A DNA stretch of 64,000 nt from positions 62,001 through 126,000 of the forward strand of contig JACKPA010000007.1 of the NCBI GenBank assembly GCA_024233865.1, read 5' to 3'. This DNA is from Leptospiraceae bacterium. Its GTDB lineage: Bacteria; Spirochaetota; Leptospiria; Leptospirales; Leptospiraceae. Below the pieces are notes generated by a model, which did no database searches, had not been told where the DNA came from, and worked only from the letters and a program-made list of their open reading frames with translations. Below, piece after piece: positions 55,101 through 63,742 of this stretch; position 1 is the stretch's first letter, and each line of letters begins with the position of its first letter. A program made the position numbers and the translations under genes.

Positions 55101-55189
55101 TCATCCAAATCCCAATGCTGGTTTGGCTTTTCATAAGGGGAATTGATAATTGGTTGTTCAAAAAATGAAAATTTCAAATTATTTGTCAT
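52103..55189 (-). CDS. type III restriction endonuclease subunit (Res), DEAD-box translocase-nuclease
   Basis: The product of about 1028 residues begins FFEQPIINSPYEKPNQHWDL, typical of the BPTD_3080-type Res proteins. Superfamily 2 motifs are present: LATGSGKTTVM (near 185), FNDEAHH (near 314), DLSATPFF, and EQVIGRALRRQ (motif VI). The C-terminal nuclease is PD-(D/E)XK: YRPDFIVII ... LVVEIKG near 940. It translocates on DNA with Mod and cleaves unmodified DNA. I prefer ATG 55189 to GTG 55213, though no strong ribosome-binding site is visible for either. Its last residues and stop come from a hairpin repeat. Confidence 0.92.
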   Translation of the reverse strand: MTNNLKFSFFEQPIINSPYEKPNQHWDLDDDGIPTGKLANFRRKPNFLTPIPKSKKNTQKTHLSQQEMVFQDSKGISEEKQQYELTKIIEEIRSQVDIWRKLPKTEWRVTPETSRLLEYWRKKDWSGIRPFFCQVEALETVIWLAEVAPNLKNEGSKRVLKHLESSNENANPDLFRIALKLATGSGKTTVMAMIIAWQTINAVRKQGSKKFTRGFLIVSPGLTIRDRLRVLQPNDPDSYFLTRDIVPPDMLADLQKAKIVITNYHAFKRREILDISKANRSLLQGSGSEIKTIETEGQMLQRVIPELMGLKNIIVFNDEAHHCYREKPDNDEEIENVDKDSRTEFTKEAKKNNEAARLWISGLEMIQRRLGISKVYDLSATPFFLRGAGYVEGTLFPWTVSDFSLMDAIECGIVKLPRVPIADNIPSAEIPIYRNLWENIRKDMPKKGRGKSGDLDPLRLPVRLQTALESLYGHYEKVFELWQEVGTQVPPCFIVVCQNTSISKLVYDYISGFVQKTESGLEVPQAGRLKLFRNFDENGNPYPNPNTILVDSEALESGESIDNTEFRIFAKDEIERFRRELIERSGNPSAGEKFKDEDLLREVMNTVGKPNQLGSGIRCVVSVSMLTEGWDANNVTHILGIRAFGTQLLCEQVIGRALRRQSYTLLENDLFEAEYADIFGIPFDFTAVPVVSKHRKPVDPIIVQAMRPERDSLEIIFPRVEGFRTDLPKEKITAKFTEESKFILTPDLVGATKTKNSAIIGEQADMNLEDSHRDIRPSTVFYSITKHLLYNYYKDNGNEPKLYLFNSLKEIVREWYDGFLVCQNGTSPGQLLYLELADIAAEKITRAITLSNMEKEPIKAILDPYNPTGSTTHVRLNTTSQNRYRTDPRKCHINYVIYDSNWEVEFCRVLESHPRVLAYVKNHGLGFEVPYRMGSVNRKYRPDFIVIIDMGKGWEEPLKLVVEIKGFKGEDAREKKGTMETYWIPGVNHLKSFGHWEFLELDSVHEMDPDFEKKINKMMNRYFSRSFP

Positions 55190-55259
55190 AAAATTCAAAT
55201 CCAAAAGATACACAACTAAGCATATTCAAAATGCGGACATTGAGCGTAGTCGAAATGCC

Positions 55260-58196
55260 CTACTCTCTTTTTTTTTCAGATACGCTAACAATTCCAACTA
55301 ATTTATTGTTTTCATCATAAATCGGAGAATTCTTCAAATTAACTATAAATAAATTCCCACTTTTATTTTGAACCTGCAATTCACCCTCCCAACTTTCCCC
55401 TCTTTGTAAGTGTTTTATAAATTCTTTTGTGTGTTCAATCTCTTCTATAGGAGTTATGATATCAGTTATATTTAACCCCATCGTTTCTTCATCCGACCAT
55501 TCATAAAGTTTTTTAGCTGCAGAATTCCAATAAATTATATATCCTTCCAAATTGGTCGCTATCACGGCGTGCTGTACACATTCCAATAAATTTGCTTGGA
55601 AACTTATCTTTTCTTCTGATATTTTTCGTTCTGTTATATCCACAAAAGTTAAAATAACACCGGAAAAGGTTTGAGGTGCAATATAATACGGAAAAGCTCG
55701 AATCAAAAACCAACGTCCCTCATTGGATTTGGCTTCTACCGTTATTACTTGTGTATTTTTTTGAACCTGACTTACTATATTTAATATGTTTATATTGATT
55801 AAATTATGAGAAATATGAGTAAAAGGCCGTCCTACGTCATGATAAATAATTTTAAAAATTTCAGTAAGCCTGGGAGTAAATTTTCTAATTTCCAGATTTT
55901 CACCAATAAACAAGGTTGCTACATCGGAACTAGACAATAAATTATTTATATCATTATTTAGGTCTGTTAATTCTGTAATTTTTTTCTGGTATTCCGCATT
56001 CACCGTATAAAGTTCCTCATTGGCAGATTGTAATTCTTCATTTGTACTTTGAAGCTCTTCATTGCTTGCCAAAAGTTCTTCATTTGTCGCTTGTAGTTCT
56101 TCGTTAGAAGTTTCTAATTCTTCAATAGTTGCTTGGAGATTTTCACGAGAAAATTGTAGCTCTTGTTCCAAGTCCTGGATGTGTTGTTCGGCATCTTCTC
56201 CTAAATTATATGTTACAACACTTGGCTCATTTTTTTCTTCACTTAAAACGGTTTCCTCAATTAAAACCAAAGCATTAAAATCTTGCTTTTTTTTATCCTG
56301 AACAAATTTAATTTTCATTGTAATATTACTTGTTGAACCATCGTTTTTTAAACGAATATTGGAATAATTAATTTGCTCATGGTATTTAAATATTTTCTGA
56401 ATACCTGTAGATAGTGGTATTACCAATTCTTTAACTACCATTTTAGTTATATCATTTGATATTTTTCCAGATGGGAGTTTTAAAAATTTATTTGTACTAC
56501 CAAATGTGTAAATTAGCTCTAACTGCTCATTAACCAAAAAAATACAAGAAAAATAATCTTCCGAAACAGATTGTAAAATCTTCTCTAAAATTCGATCTTC
56601 TTCCTGTAATCGATTGGATTGTTGCCTTCCACCACCACCCAAAAGAGGGTTAACTTTATATCCTCTCTCAAATTGTGAAATGATTCCTTTGGAAGTTGTA
56701 GCGATGTGTCTTTTTCCTCTGGACCTAAAAATTTTCCATTTATGCTCCATAGGTTCAAAATAGTCAACCATGTCTCCTACCGTTTCACTTGTTCCCAAAA
56801 ACAGAATTCCTTGTGAAACTAAGGAAAAGCTAAACATCTCAAATACTTTTTTCTGCAAAATTGGTTGAAGATAAATCAATAGATTGCGGCAACTAACCAA
56901 ACTTATGTTCGTAAAAGGTGGATCTTTTATCAAGTTGTGTTTTGCAAAAACGACCATCTCTCGAATATTTCTGCTAATATGAAACGTATTATCATCCTTT
57001 CGGTAAAAATATTTCGTTAGTAAGTTTGGAGGAACATCTGCCACAATACTTTCAGGGTAAACACCTGTTCCAGCTTTTAGTATTGTGTCGCCATCAACGT
57101 CAGTTGCAAAAATTTTAACATCCAAATATTTATCTAACTTCTCCATGCATTCTTGGCAAAGGATAGCAAAGCTATAAGCTTCTTCTCCTGTAGAACATCC
57201 AGCTATCCACAACCTTATTTCATGCTCCGTTCTTTGCTTGAACAATTGAGGTAAATATACTTCTTCCAAAGCTTTATATGCATCCGGATCCCGAAAAAAA
57301 TTTGTCACTCCGATTAACAATTCCTTATACAAAATTGTAATTTCCTTTGGGTATCTAGCCAAATAACGAACATAATCTTTTATATCATTAATTTGATTGA
57401 TAGTCATTCTATGCTCGATACGACGAATCATAGTGCTAGGTTTGTAATAGGTAAAATCAATTTTATGTTTTTCTCTAAGCAAAGCGAAAATTCGAGTTAG
57501 GTTATCTTCGTCCGTTATAAGTGCATCAGACAACTCTGCTTTAAAAATAATGGGATATTTTACGTATCCCATTAAGTGCTGTGGCATTTCACTTGGTATT
57601 AAAATCAGGTCTGTTAAACCGGTTGCAATAGCACTTCTTGGCATTCCATCAAATTTGGCTGATTCTTCTTTTTGAGCAATAACCATTCCACCGCTTTCTT
57701 TTACTGCTTGAATCCCTCTCGTTCCGTCGCTTCCCGTACCAGAAAGAATAATTGCGATGGACTTTTCAGCTTGATCTTCCGCTAAAGAACGTAAAAATAC
57801 ATCGATTGGAAGATTGATTCCTTTAGAATGATCCTGTTCGGTTAATAATAATTTTCCATGAAAAATGGATAAATTCTTTTTAGGCGGGATAAGATAAATC
57901 GAATTCCTTTTAACATGGATACCTGCTTGTGCCCAATAGATAGGCATATCGGTATGTTTGGAAAGTAGTTCAACCATAAGACTTTTATAGTCAGGTGATA
58001 AGTGTTGCACGACAATAAAGGCTAGTCCGCTATTAGACGGCATGTTTTTAAAAAAATCTTCAATTGCTTCCAACCCTCCCGCAGATGCCCCTATTCCCAC
58101 ATAATAAAACGGATTAAATTCATCCGAATTATCTTGCAATAAATCAGATTGCTTTTTTTCTCCCATTTCTTTAGCCCTTTTTAATTTTAATGACAC
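55260..58196 (-). CDS. CheB-CheR-PAS fusion protein
   Basis: The 978-residue protein has a CheB methylesterase domain (about 30-220) with catalytic Ser38 (GIGASAGG), His65 (VVQHLSPDY) and Asp near 157 (GTGSDGTRG), and a CheR methyltransferase domain (about 235-490; IGVTNFFRDPDAY, WIAGCSTGEEAYS, FATDVDGD). A long coiled coil rich in Glu, Asn and Leu (about 665-765) and two PAS domains (about 765-875 and 880-978) follow. It ends there, without the histidine kinase seen in longer relatives. Such proteins adjust receptor methylation or act in signalling hubs. Its start overlaps the REC-GGDEF gene by 10 bases. Confidence 0.92.
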   Translation of the reverse strand: MSLKLKRAKEMGEKKQSDLLQDNSDEFNPFYYVGIGASAGGLEAIEDFFKNMPSNSGLAFIVVQHLSPDYKSLMVELLSKHTDMPIYWAQAGIHVKRNSIYLIPPKKNLSIFHGKLLLTEQDHSKGINLPIDVFLRSLAEDQAEKSIAIILSGTGSDGTRGIQAVKESGGMVIAQKEESAKFDGMPRSAIATGLTDLILIPSEMPQHLMGYVKYPIIFKAELSDALITDEDNLTRIFALLREKHKIDFTYYKPSTMIRRIEHRMTINQINDIKDYVRYLARYPKEITILYKELLIGVTNFFRDPDAYKALEEVYLPQLFKQRTEHEIRLWIAGCSTGEEAYSFAILCQECMEKLDKYLDVKIFATDVDGDTILKAGTGVYPESIVADVPPNLLTKYFYRKDDNTFHISRNIREMVVFAKHNLIKDPPFTNISLVSCRNLLIYLQPILQKKVFEMFSFSLVSQGILFLGTSETVGDMVDYFEPMEHKWKIFRSRGKRHIATTSKGIISQFERGYKVNPLLGGGGRQQSNRLQEEDRILEKILQSVSEDYFSCIFLVNEQLELIYTFGSTNKFLKLPSGKISNDITKMVVKELVIPLSTGIQKIFKYHEQINYSNIRLKNDGSTSNITMKIKFVQDKKKQDFNALVLIEETVLSEEKNEPSVVTYNLGEDAEQHIQDLEQELQFSRENLQATIEELETSNEELQATNEELLASNEELQSTNEELQSANEELYTVNAEYQKKITELTDLNNDINNLLSSSDVATLFIGENLEIRKFTPRLTEIFKIIYHDVGRPFTHISHNLININILNIVSQVQKNTQVITVEAKSNEGRWFLIRAFPYYIAPQTFSGVILTFVDITERKISEEKISFQANLLECVQHAVIATNLEGYIIYWNSAAKKLYEWSDEETMGLNITDIITPIEEIEHTKEFIKHLQRGESWEGELQVQNKSGNLFIVNLKNSPIYDENNKLVGIVSVSEKKRE

Positions 58197-59353
58197 ACAA
58201 CAATATTTTTTCCCAAACCTTTGGCTTCATACATAAAAGTATCAGCACTAGCAAGAATGGTATTTTCGTCTTTACCATGCATTGGATATAGAGCTATTCC
58301 AATACTCGCACCCAAATTACATACAATACCATTTCGTTCAAAAGAGAAGTTTAACTTTTCAATAAGTGATTTACCCATGTTTTTCGCTTTATCAATTTCA
58401 TCCGTATCATTTAGAATAACTACAAACTCATCACCACCTATTCTATACACAAAGCCCTTATTTTGTATAACTTCTTGGATTCGTTTGCCAATAAATATCA
58501 AAACTTCATCACCGGTTTTATGTCCAAACTTATCATTAATAGGCTTAAAATTATCAATATCAATAAAAAGAAGTGCAAACCTAGTACCATCTTTCCCAAC
58601 TAAGAAAGACAGGTATTCATTAAAGTAAGCTCTATTAGGTAAACCCGTTAAGTTGTCGTGGTGAGCTATAAATTTGATTTCTTCGTTTTTCTTTTTCAAT
58701 TTTTCCATAGCCAATTCAAGTTGGTCATGACTAAATTGCAGAGCAGAGTTGAGGTTTGACAATTCTTGTGCCTGCTCTACTATTTTTGATTGTTGAGCCA
58801 AAATTTCTTCTTGTAATTTTTTTTCAATTTCCAACTTTTCTCGTTTGATAATCTCTTCTTCCAGGTTAGTTACAGTGACTTTTAGATCTTCAATTAAGTG
58901 GTTATTTTGAACTTGTAATTCATAAGCTTCCAGAGCTCTCTTTATGGTTAGCTTCAAATCATTTGGGTCAAAAGGTTTTGTTATAAACTTGTATATATGA
59001 CCTTTATTGATGGCATCAATGATACAGTCAATATCGGTGTAACCTGTTAGTATAATACGAATTGCCTGTGGTATTATTTGTATTGAACTCGCTAGTAATT
59101 CAACTCCCGTCAACTTCGGCATTCTTTGATCGGTGATTATCAGACTGATATTGGTCTCTTTATGAAGATTTAATATATCTAGTGCTTCCTTTCCGTTTTT
59201 TGCCTCTAATATTTTATATTCATCTTCGAGAATCTTTCTGAGTCCCCTTAAATTAGACTCCTCATCATCCACTATCAGAATAGTATGTCTCTTCTCATTT
59301 TTGCTTACGGATTTAAATTTTTCCAAAACCTTTTTATTGAACTTTAAAGCCAT
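58187..59353 (-). CDS. REC-GGDEF response regulator (diguanylate cyclase)
   Basis: The 388-residue protein has a receiver (about 22-140; VDDEES with Asp29/Asp30, acceptor Asp75 in IITDQRMPK, TKPF), a coiled coil (about 150-220) and a GGDEF domain (about 225-388; YRIGGDEFVVIL near 305). The active site is intact; the RxxD inhibitory site is not seen. It makes c-di-GMP when phosphorylated. ATG 59353 follows GAGGT. It is coupled to the CheB-CheR-PAS gene. Confidence 0.93.
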   Translation of the reverse strand: MALKFNKKVLEKFKSVSKNEKRHTILIVDDEESNLRGLRKILEDEYKILEAKNGKEALDILNLHKETNISLIITDQRMPKLTGVELLASSIQIIPQAIRIILTGYTDIDCIIDAINKGHIYKFITKPFDPNDLKLTIKRALEAYELQVQNNHLIEDLKVTVTNLEEEIIKREKLEIEKKLQEEILAQQSKIVEQAQELSNLNSALQFSHDQLELAMEKLKKKNEEIKFIAHHDNLTGLPNRAYFNEYLSFLVGKDGTRFALLFIDIDNFKPINDKFGHKTGDEVLIFIGKRIQEVIQNKGFVYRIGGDEFVVILNDTDEIDKAKNMGKSLIEKLNFSFERNGIVCNLGASIGIALYPMHGKDENTILASADTFMYEAKGLGKNIVVCH

Positions 59354-59543
59354 AAAACCTCATTTAATTCTCATACAATTAATCTAAAGCCTGTAACACA
59401 ACTAATTAATTCTAAAAATAGGTGTATAAATACCCTGGTATCCTAATAATATTTTTTCATTTTTTTCTATATTATTCAAAATTTTTTATTATTGAATTTT
59501 TTATACGAATAAGAATTATGCAACTAAATAAATATAATAATAA

Positions 59544-59616
59544 GCCCTCTTAGCTCAGTTGGTAGAGCATTTCACTCGTAATGAAAAGGTCGCCGGTTCG
59601 AATCCGGCAGAGGGCT
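59544..59616 (+). tRNA. tRNA-Thr (CGT anticodon)
   Basis: GCCCTCT (59544-59550) pairs with AGAGGGC (59609-59615). The anticodon loop CTCGTAA gives CGT, reading ACG. T-arm GCCGGTTCGAATCCGGC is standard. CCA is not encoded. Confidence 0.95.
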
Positions 59617-59632
59617 TTTAAGAAACGGATTT

Positions 59633-60100
59633 ATGCCAATAAAGGAAATTAAAGCAAGTTACAACGGAACCGGACAGAAACACGCCATTATTGTTTCCCG
59701 GTTTAACGAATTTATAACCGATAACCTACTAAAAGGTGCATTGGACTCGCTGACTCGACATGGAGTATCCGAAGGTGATATTACAATAGTACGTATACCC
59801 GGAGCTTATGAAATACCGGTTGTTGCCGAAAAAGTGGCAAAAACAAGAAAATATGATGCTATTATATGTTTGGGTTGTGTTATTCGCGGTTCTACTTCTC
59901 ATTACGATTATGTTGCAAGCGAATCAGCTAAAATCGGCAATGTTTCATTTAACCATGAACTTCCCGTTATTTTCGGAGTTTTAACTACAGAAAGCATTGA
60001 GCAAGCATTAGAAAGAGCCGGAACAAAAGCGGGAAACAAAGGTTTTGATGCAGGTTTGGTTGCAATAGAAATGGCAAATTTGCTAAAACAGATAAATTAA
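59633..60100 (+). CDS. ribH: 6,7-dimethyl-8-ribityllumazine synthase
   Basis: The 155-residue enzyme performs the penultimate step of riboflavin synthesis. Landmarks are IVSRFNEFITDNLLKGA, VRIPGAYEIPVVAE, CLGCVIRGSTSHYDYV, FGVLTTESIEQALERAG and KAGNKGFDAGLVAIEM. His in TSHYDYV is the catalytic histidine. It overlaps nusB by one base, a common ribH-nusB arrangement. Confidence 0.96.
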   Translation: MPIKEIKASYNGTGQKHAIIVSRFNEFITDNLLKGALDSLTRHGVSEGDITIVRIPGAYEIPVVAEKVAKTRKYDAIICLGCVIRGSTSHYDYVASESAKIGNVSFNHELPVIFGVLTTESIEQALERAGTKAGNKGFDAGLVAIEMANLLKQIN

Positions 60101-60522
60101 TGTCATCAAGACATAAGGGAAGAGTAGTAGCTTTACAGGCATTGTATCAAATAGATTTGGTAAAAAACCCAATAGAACAAGTTTTGTCTTTTCGATGGTA
60201 CAATAAAAAATTAGAAGAAGATGAAAAAGAAATAGCTTCCACCTTAGTGGAAGGAGTTGTTAAGAATTGGGATTTAATTGATACTATAATCAATACATAT
60301 TCTTTGAATAGGGATTTGGAAAGAATATCAGTTGTAAACAGGTGTATTTTGAGGCTTTCGATTTTTAGTTTGATAAACCAAAGAAATATACCTCCCAAAG
60401 TTGTCATCAATGAAGCTTTGGAATTAACAAGAGAATTTGAAACTGAGAATTCGGTCAGTTTTGTGAATGGAATTTTAAATGCAATTTACAAAGACGAACT
60501 TTTAAACCAACAAGAGAAATAG
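60100..60522 (+). CDS. nusB: transcription antitermination factor NusB
   Basis: The 140-residue helical protein has KGRVVALQALYQIDL at the N-terminus and IPPKVVINEALELTREFETE followed by FVNGILNAI at the C-terminus, the NusB pattern. It acts with NusE in rRNA antitermination. It overlaps the ribH stop by one base and precedes the TPR gene by 14 bases. Confidence 0.95.
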   Translation: MSSRHKGRVVALQALYQIDLVKNPIEQVLSFRWYNKKLEEDEKEIASTLVEGVVKNWDLIDTIINTYSLNRDLERISVVNRCILRLSIFSLINQRNIPPKVVINEALELTREFETENSVSFVNGILNAIYKDELLNQQEK

Positions 60523-60536
60523 ATTTGGGGGACTAA

Positions 60537-62639
60537 ATGGACATAATTAAAAAAAACAGGCTTAAATTTCAAGAAAACGAAGAATCGGAAGTATCGCACT
60601 TAAGCAACGAAGGTGATATGTACAGCCTATCCGGTGAGGACGAACCAAGATCAAAAAAAAGATGGAACCTCCCGGTTGTATCTTGGGCTGCTTTTATAAC
60701 TATTTTTGTTATTCTAGTTGGAATTGGAATTGTATATCAATTTAATAAAAAATCAGATTTTCCTATAGGTTTAAGCGATTCAACCCAAAAGCCGACAGAA
60801 GATAGTAATCGCTTAAAGTCTAATGCAATAATAGATACTGTTATTGAAAAACCATACTTACCTTTAAGCTCTTTAAATCCGAAATTAAAACAATGTATCA
60901 ATTTATACAAAGAAAGAAACGTACAAAGAGCCTTTATTCAATGTGAAGAATTTCTTAACACACCAGCAAGTAATACCGAAAAATCTATCGCTCTGACAAT
61001 TTTAGGAGTTATGTTTGATGAAGGAAATCGTACGGCATTGGCAATAGAAAGGTTTAACAAAGCTCTGAAGTATGATCCGGAAAATGTACACGCTTATTAT
61101 AACATGGCTTTAGCGTATCAACATTCCGGGGACTTTGCAAATGCAAAAAAAACAATCTTGAAAGCAAGAGAAATTGCACCAGACGATCCAAGAATAGCAT
61201 CTATGGCTGGAAATCTTTTGAATAAAATGGAGGACCCTACTGCTGCCATTAAAACCTACCAAGAAGGCATGTCTGAAAATCCTAATGATGCTTATTTGAC
61301 CTACAATTTGGCTCTAAGCTATTACAAACAAGGTGACATTGCGAGCGCCATGGAAACGTTTAAAAGAGCCTCGCTATTAAACAACAATTATATAACCGCC
61401 CTTTCTAACGGACATTTGGGAACCATATATTTCAATCGAAATGACATGGACGCTGCTGAGCACCATTTCAGAGAAGCACTTGTGACAAAGCCAAATGATG
61501 CAAGATATCTCTACAACTTGGGTGTTGTACTACTAAACAAGAAAAAAAATGAAGACGCACTTGCTGCTTTTAGCAAAGCCTTAGAAGCCGGTTCCAATGA
61601 CCCTCAAATCTATAGATATATAGCCCAGTCATTTGAAGACTTAAGGATGCCGTCCAATGCCATCACTTCCCTAAAAAAAGCATTGAGTATTCGTCCTGAT
61701 GATATAGAATCTTTGTTCCAATTGGCTGACCTTTATTATAGAGAGGGGAACCTTAGTGATTCGGAAGAAATTTACAGAAACATTGTTTTGTCTACACCTG
61801 GAGATTCTAACACAGAAAGTGCTTTGATCAATTTAGGGATTATCATGAATAAAATGGAAAGGCATAGCGAAGCCATTACGTCTTTTGAGAAAGTCATCCA
61901 CTTGAACCCAAAAAATGATTCCGCGTATTACAATTTGGGAATAGCTTATAAAAACGCCGAACAGCCAACCAAAGCCATCGAAAACTGGAGAAAATCAGCG
62001 AGTCTGAACCCAACAGAAGTCAAAAGTGCCGAATCAATTGGAGATTATTATTTTGAAAATGGTTACTATTTGGAGGCAGTTCGAGAGTATGAAGACATTG
62101 TTCGCAATAACAATTCTTATAAAATTAAGCTAAAGCTTGCTGATTCCTATTTTAGATTGAAAAATTATCCTACATCTGAAAAAATACTGCTAGATATTTT
62201 GAACCATTCCACCAATGGAGACGATATAAAATTAGCTCATAGAAAATTAGCTCTTGTCTATTCCGAAACTAATGATGTGGAATTAAAAACAAAAGCAAAA
62301 GACGAAGCCTATAGAAGTGCCCATATAGACCCGGAAGATATGGAAGGGCGATTAGTTTTAGCGAAAATCCTTATTGATTCCAATTCCACAATGGATAGGG
62401 AAAAAGCAATTGACGAATTAACCACAATTATACGATCCGACGTATCACCAAAAGTTGCTTCTATGGCTTACAACTTGTTAGGTCTGTGTTACTACAAAAA
62501 CGGTCAGTTTAAAAAAGCAATTCGAGAATTCCAAAATTCCATTGAGCTTGACCCTAGCCTGACAGAAGCTTATGAAAACAAACGAGCTGCGAGAGCGTCT
62601 TATGAAGATAGCCTACGGGGAAACAGAACGAACTTATAA
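60537..62639 (+). CDS. membrane-anchored TPR-repeat protein
   Basis: The 700-residue protein has a cytoplasmic N-terminus, one membrane segment (about 46-66, WAAFITIFVILVGIGIVYQF), and some 13 to 15 TPR repeats (e.g. ALKYDPENVHAYYNMALAYQ, ALVTKPNDARYLYNLGVVLL, VIHLNPKNDSAYYNLGIAYK). TPR arrays are protein-binding scaffolds. It follows nusB by 14 bases with AGATTTGGGGG as a ribosome-binding region, so it may be co-transcribed with ribH-nusB. Partners are unknown. Confidence 0.85.
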   Translation: MDIIKKNRLKFQENEESEVSHLSNEGDMYSLSGEDEPRSKKRWNLPVVSWAAFITIFVILVGIGIVYQFNKKSDFPIGLSDSTQKPTEDSNRLKSNAIIDTVIEKPYLPLSSLNPKLKQCINLYKERNVQRAFIQCEEFLNTPASNTEKSIALTILGVMFDEGNRTALAIERFNKALKYDPENVHAYYNMALAYQHSGDFANAKKTILKAREIAPDDPRIASMAGNLLNKMEDPTAAIKTYQEGMSENPNDAYLTYNLALSYYKQGDIASAMETFKRASLLNNNYITALSNGHLGTIYFNRNDMDAAEHHFREALVTKPNDARYLYNLGVVLLNKKKNEDALAAFSKALEAGSNDPQIYRYIAQSFEDLRMPSNAITSLKKALSIRPDDIESLFQLADLYYREGNLSDSEEIYRNIVLSTPGDSNTESALINLGIIMNKMERHSEAITSFEKVIHLNPKNDSAYYNLGIAYKNAEQPTKAIENWRKSASLNPTEVKSAESIGDYYFENGYYLEAVREYEDIVRNNNSYKIKLKLADSYFRLKNYPTSEKILLDILNHSTNGDDIKLAHRKLALVYSETNDVELKTKAKDEAYRSAHIDPEDMEGRLVLAKILIDSNSTMDREKAIDELTTIIRSDVSPKVASMAYNLLGLCYYKNGQFKKAIREFQNSIELDPSLTEAYENKRAARASYEDSLRGNRTNL

Positions 62640-62649
62640 AACGAACGAG

Positions 62650-62679
62650 TGTAGGGGCACAATGCATCGTGCCCCTACA
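62650..62679. repeat. GTAGGGGCAC palindrome
   Basis: TGTAGGGGCAC and GTGCCCCTACA are perfect 11-base arms around an 8-base loop, between convergent genes. It is related to the pair at 15617-15682. It could act as a bidirectional terminator, but no T-run follows. Confidence 0.75.
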
Positions 62680-62700
62680 AACTAGCATAAAATTCTCATG

Positions 62701-63702
62701 TTAGTTATGAATAGATATGAATTTCCCTGGTTTTTTACATCTGTTTTTGCCTTTATCACCATCAATCAGGATAAAAATAGTGGAATTGTGAAAAGCCAAC
62801 CCTTCAGAAGATTTTGGTAAATTCTTCAAAATTGTAGGCTTTAAAATTGCATTCTTTTTTAGAGAAGATAATGGAAGCTTCCATAACACAAAGTTATTTT
62901 TTCCATCTTCCGGTCCTCCAGCAATTCCATACATAAAAACTCCATTTGTGCTTAGTTCACGAATCCCTCTTCCTTCCAAATCAAGTAAGATGGTAGCATC
63001 AAAATTTAATTTATCTAAATTTCGTAATTTTAGTAAAATTGCATATTTTTTTCCTTTCCATTCAACCAAGGGTGAACGTAAGCCTATCCAATAATTGTCT
63101 TGAATATAAATAGAACCTTCGATGTTAAAAGAGTTGACTTTTTTACATTCCTCTTCATTTCCCTCAGACTTATTAGCAGCTATCTCCGAATTATCGATTA
63201 CAGTCTTTACCTTTTCCAAAAAAGGATTATTACTATCTTGGATAGAATCAAATAAATTTATAGACTTTATGCTTTTTGTTTGTACAAATTTATTTAGTTT
63301 TAAACCATTCTCGGAAATCCGTACATAGGCAAACCTCAATCTTGATTTTTTGATTTTACATTTTTTATTTCGAGAATGAGAACCAAATATTAGAAAATTA
63401 TTTTTATCCGATTGGGTAATAGACTCTATGTCTTGAATTTCAAACCCGTCCAAAGGAAGAACCATTTGTTTTTTGGTTTCCAACTTTTCGGATTTGATGG
63501 GGAAATAAAATAGCTTATTTTTGATTTCATTATCTCCGACAAGTATACAAGCTTTTGAGTGATCATCGGGACAAGTTATAGAAACAGCAGCAGAAGGTTC
63601 ACAAAGTGGAAATTTTCCTAGGGTATTTTTGCTCTCAGTTTTTTTGCAAAACGGAAATGCAAAAGAACAGGATAACATAAAAAGTGTAAATGTAAATTTC
63701 AT
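62701..63702 (-). CDS. DUF3616-like exported protein
   Basis: The 333-residue protein has an N-terminal signal; FAFPFC at residues 14-19 could be an atypical lipobox, so it may be a lipoprotein. The mature part has beta-propeller-like repeats with the DUF3616 elements FNIEGSIYIQDNYWIGLRSP, RGIRELSTNG, YGIAGGPEDG and SEGLAFHNSTIFILIDGD. Function is unknown. It converges with the TPR gene. Confidence 0.7.
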   Translation of the reverse strand: MKFTFTLFMLSCSFAFPFCKKTESKNTLGKFPLCEPSAAVSITCPDDHSKACILVGDNEIKNKLFYFPIKSEKLETKKQMVLPLDGFEIQDIESITQSDKNNFLIFGSHSRNKKCKIKKSRLRFAYVRISENGLKLNKFVQTKSIKSINLFDSIQDSNNPFLEKVKTVIDNSEIAANKSEGNEEECKKVNSFNIEGSIYIQDNYWIGLRSPLVEWKGKKYAILLKLRNLDKLNFDATILLDLEGRGIRELSTNGVFMYGIAGGPEDGKNNFVLWKLPLSSLKKNAILKPTILKNLPKSSEGLAFHNSTIFILIDGDKGKNRCKKPGKFISIHN

Positions 63703-63742
63703 AATTAAGATTCCTCTAGTGACAAATTCCTCACTAGTATTC

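Noticed and set aside
45551..55189. Prophage or integrative conjugative element
   Set aside because: No integrase, structural, replication or transfer genes are seen, and tRNA genes do not flank the island.
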